64,000 nucleotides of DNA from Pohlia nutans (taxonomy: Eukaryota > Streptophyta > Bryopsida > Bryales > Mniaceae), in NCBI GenBank assembly GCA_022496805.1, contig CM040094.1, forward strand, positions 17,259,501 to 17,323,500, in the 5' to 3' direction. Both the position numbers and the translations under genes were made by a program. Shown piece by piece: positions 57,501-64,000 of this stretch (position 1 is its first letter; each line of letters opens with the position of its first letter). The notes under the pieces were generated by a model. The model saw only the letters and a list, made by a program, of their open reading frames with translations, was not told the DNA's origin and made no database searches.

Positions 57501-60500
57501 CTAAAAAATAAAATATGAGGTCCAATTTGGTCCTTTTGGGGTTAATACAATGTTACGTCATTTCAAATTGGATTAGAAGAAACACACAAAAAAGGCAACA
57601 AAATGCTTAAAAGATCATCAAAGATGAGCTTTGAAAGAACAAGTCACGAAACTAACCTTTAGAGCATATCGTGTAGCAACATATCCTCCGAATGAATGGC
57701 CTAGCAAGATGAAGTCGTCTAAATTTTTCACCTTCCGCCACTCCTCCAGCGAGTCAATAAACCATGACTCTGCCTCTGAAAACATCAAATGGAAAAAATC
57801 AATGAGAACCAGCTCACTATAGTTAGGATCAAGGATTCATGGTTTCAAACTGAGAAATTCAATCGATCATATTGTGAAAAATACGATTATAATGGGGCCA
57901 AATTATTTACCATCAAAATCAGTGAAGAACATCGCATGTGTTGGCTAAAAAAAATGAGTTTAAACAAAAGGAAGTTTATATAGGAACTACTTAAAAAACA
58001 TGAGGCCCAAGTTGGGTTTCCTAGTCCCAAAGACACATGTTCCAAACTGAGAAGTACAAGTGATTTCACCATCCATTGCACAACATTCCTTATACTCAAA
58101 AAATCCAACATAAGATACAAGATGTCGAGAAAGTATGTAGAATTTTACCTTGTGTACTTTTGCAAGTGAAATCCGGACGGCTTGAAGCACCCCACCTGAC
58201 ATACAAGGTAACAAATATCCAAACTCAGAACCTGCTACTGCATATCACTGACCAGTACTTCTCAACACAGCATTGCTCAAAACTTAACCCCTAAAGGACC
58301 AAAGACCTCACATTTTTTTACCATTACATAGAATGTTCTTCACTGATTTCGGTGATATAAAATTTTGTCCCATTTGAATTATATTTTCACAACGTGATTG
58401 ATTGATTTTATCCTTTTAAAACCATGAATGCTTGGTCCTTAAGGGGTTAAGTATCCATGTAAAACGGGGTGAACAAAACCATCTTTCTACAGCGAAACCT
58501 TAGACATTTCATTCTATATACCTATTTGAGGTCCGCTATAACTCTAATTCATTCAGTTCACTGATACCAGTACAACACTGAATGAAACATCATAAAGACA
58601 TTGCAAAAATCAACAGAACCATGCCATATATCGTATGTGAGGGTCAGATTCGGACAGTATTGTGTCGAAATCTAATTCCCACATCAGATTTTGAGAGGTC
58701 CACGTCATCATAAACCAATCACAAGATGACATGTGGCACTCTTATGACAAAATGAATTAATTTATGTCGAAACCGACCACGAGGTAGGGTAATAAAGTTC
58801 TAAAGAGCTCACCCGATTTGATCAATGGCAATAACTCGGAACTTGGAAGCCAAGGCGTCGAAATTACGAAAGAAGAATCCTTGGGAAGCACCATATCCAT
58901 GCACCAGCACTATGGTGGGTGCATCCGGTTTTTCATTTTCAAATGTGACTGTATTGATGAAGCGAGGCTCATTACTGGTAGAGCGAAACCACCGCACTTT
59001 TGAGCCCGGAGGACCAGATCCTATATTCACTTGCTCCACCACATGCGGAGTCCTGAGCCATGATCATATTAAAAACAACATTAGCATCCAAAATGTGCTC
59101 AGAAAAGAAAAAGAAAAAAAACAGAACAGAAGAAAAACAAGGGAAAAAAAACAGAAAACAAAAAAGGGGCATTAGCATCCAATGCTGCAACTGGTAGGAG
59201 CTAACAAGAATGACCACCCAGACAAAACTTGCTTCACATAAGCAGATGACACAAATCAATGTTTATTTTTTGTTAACACCACACTAATTGTGTCATGACT
59301 ATTTGTGCTACATTTAAAATTTTGATATGTACACTACTAGTACATAGGGAGACTTCCAAATCATGGCACAAATAAGGTCAATTCTGATTCTCTCAACGTA
59401 TCAGCCAAGCTGGGTCCCTAACGGCTTTAGCTAACCCCTAAAAGCCTGAATTGGGGCTCATGTTTTTTTAACAGTCCTATATGAACTTCCATTTGTTCAA
59501 ATTCATTTGTTTTTTTACCAACACACGCAACGTTCTTCACTAATTCCAGTGTAACAGAATTTGGTCCCATCTGAATTATATTCTTCACAATATGATCGAT
59601 TTCAAAACCATGAATCCCACGAGCTAAAGTACACAACACATTGGAAAAAATGTCACCTCAAAAAACAACAACAAGGTTTCTTTCTTTCATACTTCCACAA
59701 GTGTCATACTATGCATCACGCACCTCACGAACCCCATATTCGTTACAATGGTGGATTTGGCACAAACCTCATGATATGATTTCCGCTTGCAATGACCTAA
59801 TTGCTTGAGTAGGGTAACCTGACGACATTCAAGCTCTAAAAACCAGGACTGGAATAATAGATCTGACAAGTGCCAGTTAACCCCTAAAACGCCCAATATG
59901 GCCATCTGGCATTTTCTCATTTTACCTCGGTTTTCTGACTGCAACACATCATTTTAAGGCTCTTGTTCTACACTACAAGGCGCACAGATTCAATTGTGGA
60001 CTGGAATAATAGATCTGACAAGTGCCAGTTAACCCCTAAAAGCATCTAAAACGCCCAATATGGCCATCTGCATCACGGTGGCAATTTCTCATTTTACCTC
60101 GGTTTTCTGATTGCAACACATCATTTTAAAGCTCATGTTCTACACTACAAGACGCACAGTGTCAATCGTGTCAAACTGAAGTCTTTTTCACACAAACAGA
60201 TGCTTCGTCCAATTTTCCACACAATTGCACCACGGTGGCATTTTCTCATTTTACCTCGGTTTTCTGATTGCAACACATCATTTTAAAGCTCTCGTTCTAC
60301 ACTACAAGACGCACAGAGTCAATCGTGTCAAACTGAAGTCATTTTCACACAAACAGATGCTTCGTCCGTAACACTCACTTGACAAGAGTAAGGAGGCGCT
60401 GCTCGGACTCGATGACCTCCTTTCGTGACGTGGGGCTCCAGCGAAAGAAATTGTAAAACGACGCAAGCAAGGACTGCTTCTCGGCTTTCACCGCCACTTC

Positions 60501-60512
60501 CTCCGTCGCCAT
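54528..60512 (-). CDS. CGI-58/ABHD5-like alpha/beta hydrolase, nine exons
   Basis: Exons by phase and GT-AG sites: 60512-60379, 59052-58813, 58195-58149, 57775-57657, 57297-57149, 56739-56627, 55909-55810, 55442-55319 and 54650-54528. Together they encode 382 residues. Key segments are RWFRSTSNEPRFINTVTF, TIVLVHGYGASQGFFFRNFD, RVIAIDQIGWGASSRPDFTC, the nucleophile elbow ILLGHSFGGYVA, VPTSFIYGVDDWM and GGHFVFMDN. The last contains both the likely catalytic His and the HX4D acyltransferase motif. This matches Arabidopsis At4g24160, the plant CGI-58 homologue reported to have lysophosphatidate acyltransferase and lipase activities, so a role in phospholipid/triacylglycerol homeostasis is expected. 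The nucleophile is Ser, as in plants, not Asn as in human ABHD5. Introns 1-5 and 8 carry several MITEs. Confidence 0.93.
54768..54984. mobile_element. TA-flanked MITE in hydrolase intron 8
   Basis: Ends aggtaggagcacctaattcc and gaattgggtgctcctacct are long inverted repeats, with TA at 54766-54767 and 54985-54986. The terminus resembles that of 38770-39074. Confidence 0.85.
55515..55745. repeat. Intronic MITE copy (ctaaaggaccaaggattcatgg family)
   Basis: Starts ctaaaggaccaaggattcat and ends cttggtccttcacgg-like. Related copies are at 57325-57545, 57827-58035, 58288-58446 and 59430-59620. Confidence 0.6.
57325..57545. repeat. Intronic MITE copy, same family
   Basis: catcaaggattcatggttta ... 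ggtccttttggggttaa. The right end keeps the GGGGTTAA terminus. Confidence 0.6.
57827..58035. repeat. Intronic MITE copy, same family
   Basis: gatcaaggattcatggtttc ... ttcctagtcccaaagac; decayed ends. Confidence 0.55.
58288..58446. mobile_element. TTAA-flanked MITE (piggyBac-like), intron 2, best copy
   Basis: Ends cccctaaaggaccaa and ttggtccttaagggg, with TTAA at 58284-58287 and 58447-58450; 159 bp. It defines the termini of the family spread through this gene's introns. Confidence 0.82.
58620..58800. repeat. Fragment shared with the tandem array
   Basis: gagggtcagattcggacagt through caaaatgaattaa matches array text at 29525-29650 and 38530-38650, so this block is a dispersed repeat. Confidence 0.6.
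59430..59620. repeat. Intronic MITE copy, same family as 58288-58446
   Basis: Left terminus ctaacccctaaaagcc; interior ttcactaattccagtgtaac and ttcaaaaccatgaatcc. Confidence 0.55.
59848..60370. repeat. Local triplication of a TTAA MITE in hydrolase intron 1
   Basis: The phrase gactggaataatagatctga occurs at about 59848 and 59999. The phrase acctcggttttctgattgca and its following 100 bp recur around 59930, 60095 and 60255. Left termini ttaacccctaaaa are seen at 59878 and 60030. The same family is in RPL4 intron 1 (10970-11213). Confidence 0.75.
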
Positions 60513-60897
60513 GTCCTGGCTAGTAAGTTAGTACTCTTGCAATGGATCGATGTATGAATGAATTCTCGGAGATTACTGAGGTTGAATGGGAGGTTGAATG
60601 GGACGAGGATTCATGGGTTATGTACTACTGAGGGACTGGAACGGAATGAAGGAATACTAACTTACTCAGGTAACTTACTGTGATTGTGCAGGTGATGGCG
60701 TGGGGGGTACCCAATTGTGAGAGGAAGTGGAAGGCGAAGAGGAAGAGGCGGAGAAGGCGACACGAAATGGCGCCGGGGTCTTCCCCTGGTCCGGGAAGTC
60801 AGCTAGAACATTCCAAGGTCACACTGTTGGACTTCTTCTTGTGTTCACACGGCTGCACCGAAATGGTTATTTTGGTTCACCCTGTGTAGGGTTGTCC
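60513..60897. other. Hydrolase upstream region
   Basis: Probable promoter/5' UTR. A short duplication ggttgaatggga lies at about 60580-60605. A small plus-strand frame at 60680-60889 has no recognised homology. Confidence 0.3.
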
Positions 60898-61214
60898 CCA
60901 GTGATCTCAAAACTGGCTAAAATTAGCTGGATTTCTACCAAAAGAATGGGGCTGCTAAACATACAAAGAAAGAAAATGAAAAAAAAAACTGAAATGTAGC
61001 GAGAATGCTCATCATGATATAAATATGTAGCAACTTCATGAGCTGATATCCGCGGATATCATCATGGTATCACCTTAATATATCAACCTGGATATTGCCG
61101 GATATTATAAAGGTATCATGAGTATTGTATGCATTGGGTAGCAAAAGTAGATACCATTTATGTGGGAGGTCGCATAATGTTCTAAATGTCATAAAGTGGT
61201 TTTGAGATCACTGG
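60898..61214. mobile_element. TIR MITE, second copy of the 18789-19080 family
   Basis: Ends ccagtgatctcaaaac and gttttgagatcactgg are perfect inverted repeats. It contains a perfect 16-bp palindrome gatatccgcggatatc at 61045-61060. Confidence 0.8.
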
Positions 61215-61489
61215 AATAAGGCCCACTTTATACTTGAGGGTCGGCCCAAACTTTTCAAATTTCAATCAATAGGATCGCTCGATTCTTGAAAATCCGGTCC
61301 AAGGGCTTCATACTAGGGCCAGGCTTGTGCGAGCAATTTTACCTATGTGGCGTCCTATGTGGCATAATTTTGGTGCTAAATCTTTGGGCCGGTTTGATTG
61401 AATCGGAACAAGGTTTTTCTTGGGTCCGAAACTCTAAACTTGAACATGATTGAATTAGGCGAGCCTTCCATCTATCCCCAACCTTAAGA
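61215..61489. other. Intergenic; nothing supported
   Basis: No gene or repeat structure recognised. Confidence 0.3.
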
Positions 61490-61680
61490 TTTTACCATGA
61501 GGACGTAGCTTAAACGGTGGAAGTTTGTTCCGGTAAAGCATAACTGATGGTGTCACCAGTTGTCTTAGGAAGGTAAGTAATGTATATCACACTACTGCTC
61601 AAACGTACCCAGCGAGAATTGAACCCAGACCACATAGTATGATACATAGCCTTCCACCATCAAACCACAGAACTCATGAC
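61490..61680 (-). mobile_element. tRNA-derived SINE
   Basis: On the minus strand the A-box-like tggtttgatggtggaaggc (61667-61649) and B-box-like gggttcaattctcgc (61626-61612). The head resembles that of 52960-53102. Confidence 0.55.
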
Positions 61681-62123
61681 TTGGTGATCTCACTGATACC
61701 AATTTCAACTTTTACTCAAACAATTACCCAACGAAGAGCTTATAGTTACTTTTCAGTAGTTAATGGTTACTAAAATGTTTATTCTTGGTAGAGGAGAGTA
61801 GTTTTGTTTCAATGTCCCTTTGTCCGCTATGCACTGGATCATTAAAATTACGAACAACATTTTATTTATGCGAGCCTTTATTTATGCCTTATATCTACTA
61901 GTATCTATTTTCATAGGAGACACCTTTAGATTTCTAGATTTCTGCACCTTTTTTCTTGCAAAGCCTATAACGTCTCCTCAAAGTCCTCCTTGTTCACTAT
62001 GGTGTTCCATCTTCTCATATGCAATCGTCTTGGGCATCTATTAAAATGAATGTGGCACCTACCTTCAATTAGACACAATAACTTTTGTACCTCTTCATTC
62101 ATTCTATCGGACACTAAAAACTT
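61681..62123. other. Intergenic; nothing supported
   Basis: AT-rich. The small frames are not convincing. Confidence 0.3.
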
Positions 62124-62389
62124 AACACACATTTCGTTAAAATTGAACCACATTTTGTTAAAACTAAACTACCAGATTGGAAAGTGATAGGGAGTGCTAC
62201 CCTTGGCAATAGAAATAGGTCCCCAATTTTCCTAAAACACTCTTATTTCACAAATAAGAGCACTCTAGAAAAATTGAAATTCTATCTCTATTTCAAAGGG
62301 TAGCACTCCCCATCACTTTTCCAATCTTGTAGTTTATTTTAAACGAAACGTGGTCCAATTTTAACAAGAATTTTAACGAAATGTATGTT
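62124..62389. mobile_element. Foldback MITE, mirrored counterpart of 16656-16907
   Basis: Starts aacacacatttcgttaaaat, ends in ttttaacgaaatgtatgtt, with matching gtgctaccc/gggtagcac phrases inside. It marks the outer end of the inverted F-box duplication. Confidence 0.8.
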
Positions 62390-62394
62390 ACTTC

Positions 62395-63310
62395 GTTCTA
62401 ACATTAACATTCACAAAACTACCTCTTGACCAAATGTGTTCAACATTAAAGAACCTCATTCCATTTTGACATTCACAACAATACTCCTTCACCCATCCTA
62501 TTGGACACAAAAGAGCTCTATTCCATTCTTAAAATGAATCACAATAAAACTTCTTCACCTATCCTAATGAGTACAAAATAATTTCATTCCATTCATAACA
62601 TTCACAACAATACCTCTTCACCCACCTCTCTTGAACACAAATTAAAGAGCTTCATTCCATATTTAACTTGAATCATAACACTATACATTCATTTATATCA
62701 TTGAAAACAAAAGAGCTTCATTCACCTCAACATTTAATACAAAAGAACTTCATTGCATTTTAACATTCACAAATCACAACAATACCTCTTCACCCACCCT
62801 AGATGAACACAAAAGAGTTTCATTTCATTAGATTTTAACCCTTAAACGACAAATCCTTGCCTGATACCACACCCAAAATCTCTTTTAAATTCCATTTTAA
62901 ACATGATTATGTGCTTAATTTACTTTAGCTTTATTCTAAAGAAGTATAGATCTCTCTAGGGTGCTCGGTTTGGAATTTTAAAAATCCCATTAGGTAGAAT
63001 GGTGTAGAAGTTATGAGCAAGATTCTCCCAAACTAAAACCAAGCCCGTGGGGCTGGCATTGTTGTTTAAGGGTTAACATACATCACAACACTATCCCTTC
63101 ACCCACCCATGCTAAATCATGAGCTTTATTCCATTTTTATCATGAATCACAACACTGCCTCTTTATTCATGGGGTTGAATTCAAAAGAGTTTCATTCTCC
63201 ACGACACGGAATATAAAAGACCGCCATTGCATTCTTAACCTCTACAAAAAATCCCCTTCATCCAACCTTATAGACACAAAAAACTTCATTCCATATCGAA
63301 CTACCTCACA
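62395..63310. repeat. Degenerate tandem repeat, inverted counterpart of 15975-16655
   Basis: Units such as caatacctcttcacccacc and caaaagagcttcattccat. Interrupted by the TTAA element at 62839-63072. Confidence 0.7.
62839..63072. mobile_element. TTAA-flanked MITE (piggyBac-like), only in F-box copy 2 flank
   Basis: Ends cccttaaacgacaa and ttgttgtttaaggg, TTAA at 62835-62838 and 63073-63076. The mirrored copy 1 flank has the empty site at about 16205-16230 (gatgtatattaagaattaat). Confidence 0.88.
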
Positions 63311-63415
63311 ATCATAGTTCTTCATCATCACTTTCAACCTCTTCATTTTTCTCATTTTCTTCCACATCTCCATATTCATCATCATCTTCGACAACATCAT
63401 CTTGTTTCATAATAA

Positions 63416-64000
63416 TCATTCTTCAGTGTCATTTTGAACCTCTCCATCCACTTCACCTTCTTCATTCTCTTTCGCCTCTTCAACTTCTTCATCGTGTTCC
63501 ACATCTCCATCTTCGTCATCATCTTCAGCAACAGCTGCATCTCCAAAATTTGAGTCCACCTTCAACCACTCCTTCGTCGTCATATTGAACAACACAAATG
63601 CATCGACATGAGTATACCACGTCCACAAACAGAACAAAACGCACCCATCCCGAAAGAAAGTCCTCATATAGTTGCACCGAAGCTGTCCGTCATGGTCATC
63701 GTCCCTAGCCAAAAGAAAATCATGCTTACACATCCACTCATACAAATCATTCGGCATGTTCGCATACTCCACCCATTCTTGCGTTTCTTCATTCACAATC
63801 TCCCACACCGTCACTCCTTAATCTTCAAAATTCTCCCAGATGGTGAAGATCCGGCTCTCCCACACTCCCAACGTGTTGTGCTCATCTAGAGTTATCACCA
63901 CCGGAAACTCCAATGCTGTCCATAGGTCATCGATCAATGAGTACTTCAAGACGACATTCTCATACACCGATATGTAAACAGTTCCGTTCCTGCACACACA
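63416..64000 (-). pseudogene. F-box protein gene copy 2 (C-terminal part), runs off right edge
   Basis: The minus-strand frame begins at the window edge with NGTVYISVYENVVLKYSLID, continues to a TAA at 63820-63818, then reopens as GVTVWEIVNEETQEWVEYAN and ends in an acidic tail with TGA at 63418-63416. Copy 1 has CAA at the position of that internal stop (about 15463) and has different stops elsewhere, so the two copies decayed independently. The F-box itself lies outside the window. Confidence 0.8.

Noticed and set aside
60680..60999. Small Arg/Lys-rich frames upstream of the hydrolase
   Set aside because: They run into the 60898 MITE and have no homology that I recognise.

Overview
The window reads as nuclear DNA of a land plant. 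Support comes from spliced cytosolic ribosomal protein genes (eL4, uL1), a nuclear tRNA(Ile)-lysidine synthase with an N-terminal leader that looks organellar, an ABHD5/CGI-58-like hydrolase with GT-AG introns, eukaryotic tRNA genes, plant-type CCCTAAA telomere-like repeats and plant L1-type LINEs. The trihelix-like and F-box families resemble those I associate with seed-free plants (bryophytes, lycophytes, ferns). That placement is an impression from protein style and has not been tested.

Layout. 1-820 (-): 3' part of a Myb/SANT-like (trihelix) gene. 2421-3055 (-): broken two-exon amino-methyltransferase-like gene. About 3.99-7.86 kb (-): old degenerate LINE with a terminal-inverted-repeat insertion. 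7.98-9.08 kb (-): tRNA-Gly(GCC) cut in two by a 5'-truncated LINE, then an intact tRNA-Asp(GUC). 10.1-12.0 kb (-): RPL4, three exons, with a TTAA-flanked MITE in intron 1. 14.65-16.9 kb (+): F-box pseudogene and a repeat-rich 3' flank, duplicated in inverted orientation at 62.1-64.0 kb. 19.46-20.70 kb (-): TilS-like gene. 24.3-26.2 kb (+): RPL10A/uL1, four exons. 27.2-51.7 kb: gene-free array in which a multi-kilobase unit occurs three times in tandem, carrying tRNA-derived SINE-like elements, MITEs of several superfamilies and a 5.8-kb LINE. 54.5-60.5 kb (-): nine-exon CGI-58-like gene with introns full of MITEs.

The most informative feature is that the duplicated blocks act as natural empty sites, so many insertions can be delimited to the base. 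Several short families have TTAA targets (piggyBac-like). Others have TA, 3-bp (CACTA-like), 8-bp (hAT-like) or 4-bp target duplications. Three LINE insertions of one apparent type sit inside Pol III-type units: one in the A box of tRNA-Gly and two in tRNA-derived SINE-like elements. All lie in the same orientation as the host unit and have no evident poly(A) tail. This suggests a LINE lineage that prefers Pol III promoters, and that lineage also carries an in-frame C-terminal extension downstream of its zinc-knuckle region. This is the best candidate for something undescribed.

The intact protein genes are housekeeping genes with no operon-like relationship. All exon borders were derived by reading GT-AG sites and reading phase by hand, not from transcript data.
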